Part shown: positions 8,931-18,075 of the stretch, one piece after another | How positions within the stretch are numbered: the first letter of the stretch is position 1 | Layout of the letters: each line of letters starts with the position of its first letter | DNA from: Pseudomonadota bacterium | GTDB lineage: Bacteria > Desulfobacterota > Desulfobulbia > Desulfobulbales > SURF-16 | Length of the DNA: 60,003 nucleotides | NCBI GenBank assembly: GCA_018822545.1 | Contig: JAHJKA010000041.1 | Coordinates: forward strand, 1-60,003 | Direction of reading: 5' to 3' | Made by a program: the position numbers and the translations under genes | The notes under the pieces: generated by a model | What the model was told of the DNA's origin: nothing | The model's input: only the letters and a program-made list of their open reading frames with translations | Databases searched by the model: none

Positions 8931-9016
8931 GAACAAACAATCTTTCCCTCACGTTGACGACGAACCTTTTTTTGTGAAAGTAAATATTGAATGCCGAACA
9001 AGGTATTCAGTATTCC

Positions 9017-10297
9017 CTAGTCGTCGAAATCGCCCTCAGCTCCTTTATCTGAATCAAGGAGGGCTGCCTTGGCGATGATCTTGTCGGGCGTCCATTCTGA
9101 GGCATCTTCAATTCTGTTGGCCTTGGGGCCGGGATCGTAGGAGCCGGCCTTGATGATGGCAGCTATGCCATAATCAGCACTGTCCTGGGCGTTGAAGACC
9201 TTGGTGAGCAGATTGTAGACGAAATCTTCAACCCGTTTACACATGCGCTGCCGGATAGCTGTGGGTTGGCCCATAAATTTGTTTTCAAAGGCAAGGTTGA
9301 GGTTTTTGTAACCACCGATGTCCCAGCCTTTAGAGGCGGCATAGTTAATCATTTCCTGCCACATTTCCTCGCTGACCCCTTCGCCCTTCACCTTTTTAAA
9401 GCTGCCGTCGGCATTCAGAATGGCATTGCCGAAATCATTGACCTCCACACCCCAGGAGAGCATCTGCAGGGCCGTGGCGACATTGGCCTTGGTGGTGTTG
9501 GTCTGCTGAGCGATTTCTCTGAGGCGATCGGTGCTATTACCTGAAGTGCCGTGTTGGGCGCCGTTGACATGGTATTTGGCAAGGGCCTTGTGGATTTGCG
9601 CGGTAAGGGCCACCTGGATGCCCTGGCCGCTGGATTCAATGCCGTGGGTGGTGCCGTTGTTGAGGGCGATCCAGTTTGGGAAAATGTTGTGGGCATTGAG
9701 CCCGGCAATGAGAAAAACGGCCTCGGGAGTGGCGGAGAGACCTTCTGAGCCCTTAATCTCGCCGATTTCTGTTTCCAGGCCGGCCCAGTCGGGAATAAAT
9801 GGGTTGAGCTCCAGGTTGGCAAGCAGGTTTTTGTCATCCATCATATGGGAGGCGTCAATGGCAATAGAGGTAATGCCTGCTTCAAAAAGGGTGGGAATCT
9901 CCTGTTTGGCAAAGGGGATGTCTGCCTCGCTCTTGATGCCGTAATGGTCGGCATGGATTGCCACCGGGACGGTAATGCCCAGTTCGTTCATGGCTTGATC
10001 CACCTGGCGGGCTATGTTCCAGTAGTTTGTCGGGCAGTAGGCCTTGGCGCCGCCCTCGGAACGAGCGATCTCTATGATGATGGCAGCATTGGCTTTTTGG
10101 GCCGCCATCAGGGCGCCCCGGATAATGAAATTATTACGGCCATTGGCAGCAATGGTCATGGCCTTGCCCTTGGCCTGCAGGGCAAGATCGATATATTTGC
10201 CGCTGACAATCAGGGCCCGGGAGTTAGGAAACAGCTTGCATATGTTAGGTGGACGGCCTACTGCTAAGGCTTTGTCAAAGTCGGTGCTGGATGCCAT
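9017..10297 (-). CDS. fba: Class II fructose-bisphosphate aldolase family protein
   Basis: A 426-residue class II aldolase. It has the zinc site HADHYG (~residue 124), SIAIDASHMMDD (~165), a later LNAHN segment and the phosphate-binding NGAQHGTSGNSTDRL segment (~270). It is longer than the ~350-residue class IIA enzymes. This long variant, opening with a conserved N-terminal helix and a C-terminal extension, occurs in several deltaproteobacteria and other anaerobes. It cleaves or condenses FBP to DHAP and GAP in glycolysis and gluconeogenesis. It is monocistronic on the minus strand between the tat terminator and the divergent dGTPase. Confidence 0.88.
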   Translation of the reverse strand: MASSTDFDKALAVGRPPNICKLFPNSRALIVSGKYIDLALQAKGKAMTIAANGRNNFIIRGALMAAQKANAAIIIEIARSEGGAKAYCPTNYWNIARQVDQAMNELGITVPVAIHADHYGIKSEADIPFAKQEIPTLFEAGITSIAIDASHMMDDKNLLANLELNPFIPDWAGLETEIGEIKGSEGLSATPEAVFLIAGLNAHNIFPNWIALNNGTTHGIESSGQGIQVALTAQIHKALAKYHVNGAQHGTSGNSTDRLREIAQQTNTTKANVATALQMLSWGVEVNDFGNAILNADGSFKKVKGEGVSEEMWQEMINYAASKGWDIGGYKNLNLAFENKFMGQPTAIRQRMCKRVEDFVYNLLTKVFNAQDSADYGIAAIIKAGSYDPGPKANRIEDASEWTPDKIIAKAALLDSDKGAEGDFDD

Positions 10298-10564
10298 AAT
10301 TTCTCTCCTGATCAGGAAAAATTGATTGTCGCCTGGATTGCGGCAGAAGCTTGAGGTGGTTTAATGTGTTGATTATAATAAACAAAAAACGGGAAGAACG
10401 TTTTTGCTCACAAAAAGTGATTGAAAAAATAGTACAATATAATGCCTTGGTTCGTCAGTAAAAACTTTAGAGTTTTTAACTGGTTCAAAGGCTTTGTTGG
10501 CTCAGGCATAAAAGCCTTTTTCTCCCCTGAGCCCTGTGGTACAAGTACCTATTTGTAATTTTCT

Positions 10565-11728
10565 ATGGATGGGGCTATGGTCGAAGAGCAACTTGTTGCC
10601 ATAAAAAAGGGTCTTGAACGCCGTGAGGAGAGTTTCTTTTCTCCCCATGCGACCCTGAGCAGCACTGGAATTCGCCGTCACTCAGAAAGCAGGGAGGGGC
10701 ACCGTACGGCCTTTGCCGTTGATACGGACCGGATTCTTCACTCCCGGGCCTACACACGCTATATCGACAAAACCCAGGTCTTTTACCTGGTGAAAAATGA
10801 TCACATTACCCACCGGGTTCTGCATGTTCAGCTCGTCTCCAAGATAGCCAGAACCCTGGCCCGTGTTTTTGCCCTCAATGAAGATCTCGCTGAGGCCATA
10901 TCCCTGGGGCATGATATCGGCCACCCGCCTTTTGGCCATGATGGCGAGGCAATTTTGGACGACTTGAGCAGGCGCTATGGTCTTGCTTCTTTTCAGCATA
11001 ATCTGCAGTCAGTCCGTTTTCTTGAACATCTCGAAAATCATGGCCGGGGCTGTAATCTCACCGTCCAGGTTTTAGATGGTATCCTCTGCCATGATGGTGA
11101 GGTGCACAACCGTAAGATCAGCCCTCAGGGTCAGGTGTCCTTTGCTGACTTTGACCTGAAACTTACGTTAAAAAGCAACGACAAGAACGCTAAGCTACGG
11201 CCCATGACCATTGAGGGCTGTTTGGTGCGGCTAGCTGATACCTTAAGTTATATAGGCAGGGATATTGAAGATGCCATTGAGTTAAAACTGATCAGCCGGG
11301 ATGACATCCCTGAGCATTGCCGTCAGGTGCTGGGCCGCACAAACGGCACCATAGTGCATAGATTGGTGGCTGATCTCATTGGCAATGGCTGTATCGGTGA
11401 GGTGGGGTTTTCTGAGCAGATTTCAGGGGCCCTTCAGGAGTTGAAGGCATTCAATTACAAATATATTTATCTGAACAAGGCCATTAAGCCCGATAAAACC
11501 AAGGTTGAAGAGTGTTTTTCTGCCCTCTTTGAGAAATATGTTGATGAGATCAACCGAGAAGATCATGGCTCGGTTGTCTACACCAGATTGATGAGATTTA
11601 TGGATAAAGGATATATGCTTGATACCTCAGCGCCTGCCATTGCCGTGGATTTTATTGCCGGCATGACAGATGATTATTTTTTACGTGAAGCAGCCTTGAT
11701 TGGCTGCCAGATACCAAAGATTATATGA
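10565..11728 (+). CDS. dgt: dGTPase-like HD-domain triphosphohydrolase
   Basis: A 387-residue dGTP triphosphohydrolase-like protein. The N-terminal RHSESREGHRTAFAVDTDRI is characteristic. The HD metal site sits in LGHDIGHPPFGHDGE (residues ~115-128), with further metal/phosphate residues in AEAISLGHD and the CLVRLADTLSYIGRDIEDA segment (~220-240). It hydrolyses dNTPs to nucleosides and triphosphate. An in-frame ATG four codons later is an alternative start. The stop overlaps the ClC channel start as ATGA, so they are co-translated; no functional link is obvious. Confidence 0.88.
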   Translation: MDGAMVEEQLVAIKKGLERREESFFSPHATLSSTGIRRHSESREGHRTAFAVDTDRILHSRAYTRYIDKTQVFYLVKNDHITHRVLHVQLVSKIARTLARVFALNEDLAEAISLGHDIGHPPFGHDGEAILDDLSRRYGLASFQHNLQSVRFLEHLENHGRGCNLTVQVLDGILCHDGEVHNRKISPQGQVSFADFDLKLTLKSNDKNAKLRPMTIEGCLVRLADTLSYIGRDIEDAIELKLISRDDIPEHCRQVLGRTNGTIVHRLVADLIGNGCIGEVGFSEQISGALQELKAFNYKYIYLNKAIKPDKTKVEECFSALFEKYVDEINREDHGSVVYTRLMRFMDKGYMLDTSAPAIAVDFIAGMTDDYFLREAALIGCQIPKII

Positions 11729-13554
11729 ATTTGTTTAATTTTCAAAAATATATGCCTGGCGAAGGCACGTTAATGGTGGTTATTGCCTCCTTTATCGGTC
11801 TGGCCGCTGGCTTTGCCAATATCCTCTTTCGCTCCACAGAGGAGTTTGTCCGCCATATGATTTTTGAAGGCGGTCTTACCCAGATCTTTGGTGAAGAAGG
11901 CTTGTCGGTCTTTCATTCCGGCGATGTTTTTCTCTTCAAGGGCTTTGGTCCGGCTGTTCTTCTTTTGCCTCTTATTCCCATCATCGGCATGATACTGCTC
12001 ATTCCCCTCGCCTATTTCTATCCCGGCGAGGTTAATGGCTATGGTTTCACCAAATTCCTGCGGAAGGTCAATCTTGAAGGTGGCCGCATCAAGTTTCGGA
12101 CCATTATCCTGAAGACTCTGTCCACCTCGCTTACCATCGGTACCGGCGGTTCGGCCGGGGTTGAGGGCCCCATCGCGCAAGTGGGCGGTGCTGTTGGCTC
12201 CCAGGTTGGCCAGTTTTTCAGGGTCTCCGGCGACAGGATGAAGGTCTATATTGCTGCCGGTTGTGCCGGTGGTATTGGCGCCATGTTTAATGCGCCCATG
12301 GCCGGCGTGTTTTTTGCCTCAGAGATTGTTCTGCTCGGCACCTACGAGATATCCTCTTTCTCGGCCCTGGTTATTTCCTCGGCCATTGCCACGGTTGTGG
12401 CCCGCGCCACTTATGGTGAATCCCCAGCCTTTCCCATTCCTGACTACCAGCTCGTCAACCCCATGATGGAGATTCCCCTTTACGTATTGATGGGAATCAT
12501 TATCGGTATTGTCGCGGTTATCCATATCAAATTCTTTTATCAGGTGCGGGACCGCTGTCAGGATATCAAGATTAATCCGTATGTGAAGCCGATAATGGGC
12601 GCCGCAGTTATTGGTGTTATCGGCATTTTCTTCCCCCAGATTATGGGCGACGGCTATTTTTATATTGAAAAGGTGCTCCATGGTGAAGGGGTGCTCTGGG
12701 TGATGTTGGCCCTGATTTTTGTGAAAATCGCGGCCACCGCCATTACCCTTGGTACTGGCGGCGCAGGTGGTGTTTTTGCCCCGGCGCTTTTTATCGGCGC
12801 TATGATTGGTGGTGCCTTCGGAGGTGTCTGCCATATGCTTTTCCCCGGGATGGTGGCCGGCCCCGGGGCCTATGCTGCGGTCGGTATCGGGGCCTTTCTG
12901 GGCGCTACTACCCATTCGCCCCTCACCGCTATCTTTCTTCTTTTTGAGATGACCGGTAACTACCAGATTATTATTCCGGTGATGCTGGCCAGTATCATCG
13001 GTACGGTTGTGGCCAAGCATCTTCACCATGATTCCATTGATACGGTGGATTTCAGCCGTGAGGGCATTGATATCCATGAGGGCCGTGAGACAGCGATTAT
13101 GCGATCGCTGAAGGTGGGTATCGCGATGAGTGAGGATGTGGATTTCATCAGTGAACGGGCCAATGTCAACCAATTGCTGAAGATTTTCTCCATGGCAGAA
13201 GATAGCTTTTATTTTCCGGTGCTGGCGGAAACAGGCCCCAAGGCCGGGCGGATGATGGGGATTATCTCCCTGCAGGATGTCAAGGCCATCCTCCATGACG
13301 AAGAGCTGCGCTTAAGTGCCACCGTGGGCAATATATGTGCTCGCAAGGTGGTGACCTTGACCCCCAGTGACAATCTGTATGATGCCATGACCCAGTTTGT
13401 GGTCAAGGGTATTGAAGAGATTCCGGTGGTGGAGTCCAAGGATGAGATGTGGGTTGTGGGCATGCTCAAGCGGCGTGAGGTGATTGCCGCCTATAACCGT
13501 GAGGTCTTAAAGCGCGGCATCAGTGAAAAGACGGCATCCTTTAAGATCAGTTGA
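11725..13554 (+). CDS. ClC-family chloride channel/transporter with CBS pair
   Basis: The 609-residue product has a ~440-residue hydrophobic ClC core. The selectivity-filter motifs are GTGGSAGVEGP (first, ~residue 140) and GTGGAGGVFAPALF (~345-360). A C-terminal cytoplasmic tandem CBS pair (~460-600) would sense nucleotides or ionic strength. In the second helix motif the Glu of GxEGP is present (gating or proton glutamate), which is compatible with a Cl-/H+ antiporter. It is translationally coupled to the upstream dGTPase and ends ~70 bases before a strong terminator. Large antisense open frames across it are composition shadows. Confidence 0.88.
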   Translation: MNLFNFQKYMPGEGTLMVVIASFIGLAAGFANILFRSTEEFVRHMIFEGGLTQIFGEEGLSVFHSGDVFLFKGFGPAVLLLPLIPIIGMILLIPLAYFYPGEVNGYGFTKFLRKVNLEGGRIKFRTIILKTLSTSLTIGTGGSAGVEGPIAQVGGAVGSQVGQFFRVSGDRMKVYIAAGCAGGIGAMFNAPMAGVFFASEIVLLGTYEISSFSALVISSAIATVVARATYGESPAFPIPDYQLVNPMMEIPLYVLMGIIIGIVAVIHIKFFYQVRDRCQDIKINPYVKPIMGAAVIGVIGIFFPQIMGDGYFYIEKVLHGEGVLWVMLALIFVKIAATAITLGTGGAGGVFAPALFIGAMIGGAFGGVCHMLFPGMVAGPGAYAAVGIGAFLGATTHSPLTAIFLLFEMTGNYQIIIPVMLASIIGTVVAKHLHHDSIDTVDFSREGIDIHEGRETAIMRSLKVGIAMSEDVDFISERANVNQLLKIFSMAEDSFYFPVLAETGPKAGRMMGIISLQDVKAILHDEELRLSATVGNICARKVVTLTPSDNLYDAMTQFVVKGIEEIPVVESKDEMWVVGMLKRREVIAAYNREVLKRGISEKTASFKIS

Positions 13555-13626
13555 AGATACGTCGTTAGCATGACTGCTGGATGTGATTAGTCACACTATG
13601 CCGGCTAACCATTGCGTTGCGGTTTC

Positions 13627-13680
13627 GGCACCAAAAAAGGCGTCTGTTCCTATCTTGGAACAGACGCCTTTTTTGGTGCC
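13627..13680 (+). terminator. Perfect 24-bp hairpin terminator
   Basis: GGCACCAAAAAAGGCGTCTG... at 13627-13650 pairs perfectly over 24 bases with 13657-13680 around a six-base loop. An internal TTTTTT in the right arm means transcription from the ClC operon can stop here. The arm symmetry makes it bidirectional. Confidence 0.88.
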
Positions 13681-13686
13681 TATCGA

Positions 13687-14052
13687 TGAAAAAATATTCG
13701 CTGAAAAAATTTTGAGCACTCCTGAATTTGCGTCGATCACTGATCGCCATGGCGCATGTTTGTCTGAAGAGCTAGATTTGTTAAAGCGCGCCTTTGGGGA
13801 AGGTTATGTGAGGGCAGAATGGGATACGGTGAGGGAGCAGCGGTTAACGAGGGACTCTCTTTGCAATGCCGGGCGGTACGTGGTTGCATTTTTTCATAAT
13901 GAGAATTGCGAACTCATGGACAGATTTCATGTGAATAGTTGTATTTCCTTAATATTTTTGATTAAATATGAAGGGTTTTCGTTTTACATCTTCCCGTCAC
14001 TGGGCCACTATTTCTGTAAATGGCCAGTTAACAGCTCAATAAGGACGTAAAC
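13687..14052. other. Non-coding gap with no recognised gene
   Basis: About 370 bases between the hairpin and the binding-protein gene. A 155-codon plus-strand frame runs through it from 13583, but that frame reads straight across the terminator hairpin, lacks a ribosome binding site and encodes no recognisable protein. The last ~100 bases before 14053 are AT-rich and probably contain the promoter of the following two-gene operon. Confidence 0.5.
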
Positions 14053-15177
14053 ATGAAACAAGGTGTAGGCTATTTCCTGTTCTTGGTAATGCTGACTATA
14101 TTGCTTTCCTCCTGCCAGAATAAGAGTGACAAGTTGCCCGTGTTGCGCCTGGGCCATGCCCCCCATGATCATCATTCTCCTTTATATATTGCTGCCCTGA
14201 ATCCGGATTATTTCAAGGAAAACGGTGGGATTTATCTGAGGGAGGTCACCTATCAGCACGAATACCGGCTTGTTTCCGGCAGGCGTGATCTTGCCACGGT
14301 GATTGTAGATTCCAGCACGGGCGGGCAGGAATTGATCCGCAAACTGGGTGAAGAATATTTCGACCTGTCCTTTGGCGGCTTTCCCGCCATGCTTCAGGCC
14401 ATTGATCAGGGCAATCCCATAAAAATAGTGGCCCCGGTCATGACCGAAGGGGCCGGGCTGGTGGTGGGCAAGGATCTTGCCGTGAGTACTTGGCAAGATT
14501 TTATTCTTTACGCGCAACAGTCAAGCAGTCCTTTGAAAATAGGCTATAAAACCGATGTCTCCGTGCAGAATCTTATTTTTGAACGTGCCCTGCAGGCATC
14601 CGGTATCCCCTATAGTACATCGGTCAATGACCCCAACGCCAAGATCATTGGGGTCAATCTCCATGGTGCTAAAAATCTCCTGCCGGCCCTGGAAAATGGC
14701 CTTGTTGATGGTTTTGTCATCATGCAGCCCTACCTTGCCCTGGCCGAAGAAAAAGGGGTCGGCAAGACCATTGCCATGCTCAGCGACATGCCACCTGAAG
14801 GCAAATGGCGGGGGGTGCCGTGCTGTGCCCTTGCAGCCAATAGCCATTATATAAAGGACCACCCGGAAGTAACCGAGGCACTGCTTATTCTGATGTTACG
14901 TGCCAATCGATTTATCACCGACAATCCCGCCGAAAGTGCCACGTTCATTGCCAAGTGGCTTCAGGTTTCTGAAGCAATAGAACAAAGATCCTTGCCCACC
15001 ATCATCTTTACCAATGATTTCAGTGAGACATGGAATTCCGGAGCAGATTTTTGGATACACTCAATGATTGAGAGTGGCGGTTTGCAGAACAAGATCAAAA
15101 AGGCGTATGAAGAGGGACAACTGGAACAGGTAATATATGAGCGGGGTTTCTATGATAAGGCAAGGGAGCAGTTGTAA
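14053..15177 (+). CDS. ABC-type substrate-binding lipoprotein (NrtA/SsuA/TauA-like)
   Basis: A 374-residue lipoprotein: signal peptide with lipobox LLSSC (Cys21), then a periplasmic-binding fold. It starts LRLGHAPHDHHSPLYIA and contains the DLSFGGFPAML and GYKTDVSVQN segments typical of the nitrate/sulfonate/taurine/thiamine-precursor binding class. No ABC permease or ATPase accompanies it. Instead its stop overlaps the ATG of a hybrid histidine kinase. The likely role is therefore ligand presentation to that kinase rather than transport, which is inferred from context. The ligand cannot be read from sequence. Confidence 0.8.
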   Translation: MKQGVGYFLFLVMLTILLSSCQNKSDKLPVLRLGHAPHDHHSPLYIAALNPDYFKENGGIYLREVTYQHEYRLVSGRRDLATVIVDSSTGGQELIRKLGEEYFDLSFGGFPAMLQAIDQGNPIKIVAPVMTEGAGLVVGKDLAVSTWQDFILYAQQSSSPLKIGYKTDVSVQNLIFERALQASGIPYSTSVNDPNAKIIGVNLHGAKNLLPALENGLVDGFVIMQPYLALAEEKGVGKTIAMLSDMPPEGKWRGVPCCALAANSHYIKDHPEVTEALLILMLRANRFITDNPAESATFIAKWLQVSEAIEQRSLPTIIFTNDFSETWNSGADFWIHSMIESGGLQNKIKKAYEEGQLEQVIYERGFYDKAREQL

Positions 15178-17726
15178 TGATGTTTAAATCCCTTGTCGGC
15201 AAGGTGTTCTGGCTCTTTTTCCCCCTTGCCGTCATTTCCATTATTTTTGGGGCGGTTGTCTACCATGGCCAGGCAACCATCCAGCAGAGCAATGCAAAAA
15301 TCAACCTTTTAAAAGATTTTCAGTTACAGCTCAAACTGCTGGAAACTCTCCATCCCCATGCCGTTCATTTGAAGGAGTTCAGGTACCGGGAAAATTTCGA
15401 GGGTGAAATTGCCAAGACCGAGGCAATGGCGAAGAGTCTTGTTCAGGTTCATGACGATATCTCTCCGGATTTCCGTGAACGGCTTGAGAAAATTCCTTTT
15501 TTTATGGGGAATTTCAGTCGGGCCTATCTAGAACTCTTTGACCTTTATATTCTTGATACCCAGTTGCCTGAGAAAAATGTTCGACTTCTTGAGGCGCTCC
15601 ATAAAGAAACAGATATCCCTGGAGTTATCGACAATCCCGCCAATATTCATCATGTAAAGGACCTCTTGCAGGAAATGATGGTGCTTCAGGTTGGCATCTA
15701 TCACAATCGCCAGATCACTGCTCTGCCAAAGCTTAAAAAAAATATCGCTGCAATTACTGCAAACTCGAAGAATCCCGCCATTCAGGCCCTGACTGAGGAA
15801 TTTGGTGCCAATATTGAAGCCAATTACATTAATTATCTGGGCATAGTCAATCGGGAAGAATTCTTGGCAAGTACGGCCAAGCGATTTTTTGAAGTGGCAA
15901 CAGATACCATTGCGGCGGTCAGCCAGGAAAGCAAAAAAACACAAACACATTTTATCTGGACAATCTTCTCCTTCACCTTGGTTGTTATCTGTGTCAATCT
16001 CCTCTCCTGGCGCTGGGCGTCCTTGTATATCCGCGGATTTCTTAAAAATCAGCAGCAGGCCATGACTGCCCTTGCGCAGGGCAATTACGAATTCAGCCTG
16101 CCTGCTGTGCCGGAGGATGAGGTTGGCGATCTTACCCGGGCCCTGCAGACTCTTGCCGGGAACTTGAAAGCAAGCTTGGGCAAGCTCACCTCTTCGGAGA
16201 AAAAGTATAGAGATCTGGTGGACAATTTAAGTGATTGGGTCTGGGAAATTGATGAAAATGGCAGGTACATCTATGCCAGTGGAGTCGTTCAGGAGCTCCT
16301 GGGCTATACCTCTGAAGAAATTTTAGGAAAAAGTCCCTTTGACCTCATGTCTGACGAGGAGGCTGTTCGTGTCGGTAGAATTTTTTCCGAATTTTTTCTG
16401 CAGCGCCAATCTTTTTCAGGCTTGAAAAATAGTAATCTTCATAGGGATGGCCATGAAGTTATCCTTGAAACAAGTGGGCGCCCTATTTTTGATGAGGAGG
16501 GTGTTTTTCGAGGTTACCGCGGCATCGATCGCGATGTTACTGCCAGAGAAATGGCTATGCAGGAACAGGCCCGCCTTGAAGAAAAACTCTACCAGGCTCA
16601 AAAACTGGAATCTATTGGTCGTCTTGCCGGAGGTGTGTCTCACGATTTCAACAATATATTGAGTGCAATCAATGGCTATGCGGAACTCGTTCTTTTTAAA
16701 ATGGCTCCAGATGCGCCGTTTAGGCAAGAGGTGTCCACGATTCTTGAGTCAGGTCAGCGCGCGGCTCGCCTCACCCAACAGCTTTTGGCATTCAGCCGTA
16801 AACAAATCATTAAGCAGGAAAAACTCGACATCAATAAAGAGGTGAATAATCTTTACAAAATGCTCAGGCATCTGATCAGTGAGGATGTTGAGATCAAGAT
16901 TTTTTATGGTGAAGATGTCTGGCCTGTTAATGTTGACCGTTCCCAGCTTGAGCAGGTGATTATAAACCTTGCAGTAAATGCCCGAGATGCCATGCCTGGC
17001 GGAGGGCAACTCACCATTGAAACCGCCAATGTTGTCCTGGATGATGTCTATTCAAAAAAACATATTGATATAGAGGCTGGAAATTATGTCATGCTTGCCG
17101 TTACCGATAACGGGCAGGGGATGACCGAAGAGGTTCAAGAGAATATTTTCGAGCCTTTTTTCACGACCAAAGAGCAGTCCAAAGGCACAGGGCTGGGCCT
17201 TGCCACTGTATATGGAATCGTTAAGCAGAATGGCGGGGTAATCAATGTCTACAGCGAGCCTGGGCAAGGAACTATCTTTAAAATATATCTGCCCAAAACT
17301 GAAGGGGGTAGCAGTGAAAAAGAAGCACCTCGATCACCGCAATCTCTTTCCGCTGGTGGCACAGAAACGATTCTCCTTGTCGAGGATAGTGATCTTGTTC
17401 GAAGATTATGCTGCGATGTTTTGACAAGCCAAGGATATACGGTGATTGAGGCTCAGGATGGTGTGGAGGCATTGGATGTCTATCAGGGATACCAGGGCCA
17501 CATTGATTTACTTTTGACAGATGTTGTCATGCCGAAGATGAATGGCAGAGAGTTGGCTGAAAAAATTAAAAAAATAAATCCTGGAATCCATGTCCTCTAT
17601 ATGTCCGGATATACAGAAAACGCTATTGTCCAAAATGGGATTTTGAAGAACGGCATTAACTTCGTCCATAAACCAATAAGCCCGCAGCTCCTTTCCGATA
17701 CAATCCGCATACTCCTTGATTCATGA
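15177..17726 (+). CDS. Membrane hybrid histidine kinase (HAMP-PAS-HisKA-HATPase-REC)
   Basis: An 849-residue sensor kinase. It has TM1 at ~9-29, a periplasmic helical sensor of ~225 residues, TM2 at ~259-283, HAMP (~285-335) and PAS (~345-455, [17 protein letters not shown]). HisKA follows with phospho-acceptor His489 in SHDFNN. The HATPase has the N-box [11 protein letters not shown] and [11 protein letters not shown], and a C-terminal receiver has phospho-acceptor Asp782 in [13 protein letters not shown]. The gene overlaps the binding-protein gene by one base. The sensor domain is large enough to dock the lipoprotein. No separate DNA-binding regulator lies next to it, so output may pass through a phosphotransfer protein encoded elsewhere. 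Confidence 0.9.
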   Translation: MMFKSLVGKVFWLFFPLAVISIIFGAVVYHGQATIQQSNAKINLLKDFQLQLKLLETLHPHAVHLKEFRYRENFEGEIAKTEAMAKSLVQVHDDISPDFRERLEKIPFFMGNFSRAYLELFDLYILDTQLPEKNVRLLEALHKETDIPGVIDNPANIHHVKDLLQEMMVLQVGIYHNRQITALPKLKKNIAAITANSKNPAIQALTEEFGANIEANYINYLGIVNREEFLASTAKRFFEVATDTIAAVSQESKKTQTHFIWTIFSFTLVVICVNLLSWRWASLYIRGFLKNQQQAMTALAQGNYEFSLPAVPEDEVGDLTRALQTLAGNLKASLGKLTSSEKKYRDLVDNLSDWVWEIDENGRYIYASGVVQELLGYTSEEILGKSPFDLMSDEEAVRVGRIFSEFFLQRQSFSGLKNSNLHRDGHEVILETSGRPIFDEEGVFRGYRGIDRDVTAREMAMQEQARLEEKLYQAQKLESIGRLAGGVSHDFNNILSAINGYAELVLFKMAPDAPFRQEVSTILESGQRAARLTQQLLAFSRKQIIKQEKLDINKEVNNLYKMLRHLISEDVEIKIFYGEDVWPVNVDRSQLEQVIINLAVNARDAMPGGGQLTIETANVVLDDVYSKKHIDIEAGNYVMLAVTDNGQGMTEEVQENIFEPFFTTKEQSKGTGLGLATVYGIVKQNGGVINVYSEPGQGTIFKIYLPKTEGGSSEKEAPRSPQSLSAGGTETILLVEDSDLVRRLCCDVLTSQGYTVIEAQDGVEALDVYQGYQGHIDLLLTDVVMPKMNGRELAEKIKKINPGIHVLYMSGYTENAIVQNGILKNGINFVHKPISPQLLSDTIRILLDS

Positions 17727-17835
17727 TTTTTATGGCGTTGCTTTGGCGATCATGAGGCATGCGCTTGAAGAGTTTGTTGGGGCTGGGGTTTTGGTTCTTG
17801 ATATGGGGATGACAATATGCTAAAAACCAGCTGTT

Positions 17836-17924
17836 GCCTGGATGGTGGAATTGGTAGACACCCGAGACTTAAAATCTCGTGAGCCTTAGTGCTCGTGCGA
17901 GTTCGATCCTCGCTCTAGGCACCA
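17836..17924 (+). tRNA. tRNA-Leu (anticodon UAA)
   Basis: An 89-base gene with acceptor stem GCCTGGA/TCTAGGC, anticodon stem CGAGA/TCTCG, loop CTTAAAA (anticodon TAA), a long class II variable arm (GAGC...GCTC), a GTTCGATCC T-loop and an encoded CCA. It reads the Leu codon UUA. Everything downstream of the anticodon stem start (17863) is supplied by the prophage end, so the present tRNA is a host/phage chimera that differs from the ancestral 3' half by one base in the variable arm (A17888 versus T58554). Confidence 0.96.
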
Positions 17925-17925
17925 C
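17863..17925 (+). other. attL core within tRNA-Leu
   Basis: A 63-base segment covering the anticodon arm to the CCA end of tRNA-Leu. It is repeated at 58529-58591 with 62 of 63 bases identical. The integrase gene begins 150 bases to the right. This is the left crossover region of a tyrosine-recombinase prophage. Confidence 0.93.
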
Positions 17926-17930
17926 GAATT

Positions 17931-17972
17931 AGCCCGAAACGCCCTATCCCTGAGGCGTTTCGGGCTTTTTTG
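17931..17972 (+). terminator. Terminator after tRNA-Leu supplied by the prophage
   Basis: A perfect 13-bp stem (AGCCCGAAACGCC at 17931-17943, its complement at 17954-17966) with a 10-base loop and a TTTTTT tail. It lies inside the prophage, so insertion replaced the ancestral tRNA terminator, which is now at 58597-58640. Confidence 0.9.
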
Positions 17973-18039
17973 TTGTGGGGGTTTGTTGTTGCTTCTTTTT
18001 GGTTCTTTTGTTAGGTTTTTGTTTGTTTTTTGAAAATAG

Positions 18040-18058
18040 TGCAACAAAAGTGCAACAA
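18040..18058 (+). promoter_or_regulatory. Probable integrase arm-type binding site (left)
   Basis: TGCAACAAAAGTGCAACAA is a tandem pair of TGCAACAA half-motifs. It occurs once here and once, with a single base changed, at 58452-58470 close to the other prophage end, in the same orientation. That position and the paired repeats fit arm sites of a lambda-type integrase. Confidence 0.6.
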
Positions 18059-18075
18059 TTTTTCCGAGGGGCGGC

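Noticed and set aside
12319..13296. 325-codon antisense frame across the ClC gene
   Set aside because: It mirrors the well-supported transporter; its His/Asn/Gly-rich text is typical of reverse frames of a GC-rich membrane gene. The same applies to other long antisense frames in the phage structural region.
13583..14050. 155-codon plus-strand open frame after the ClC gene
   Set aside because: It reads through a perfect terminator hairpin, has no ribosome binding site and its residues show no fold or family.
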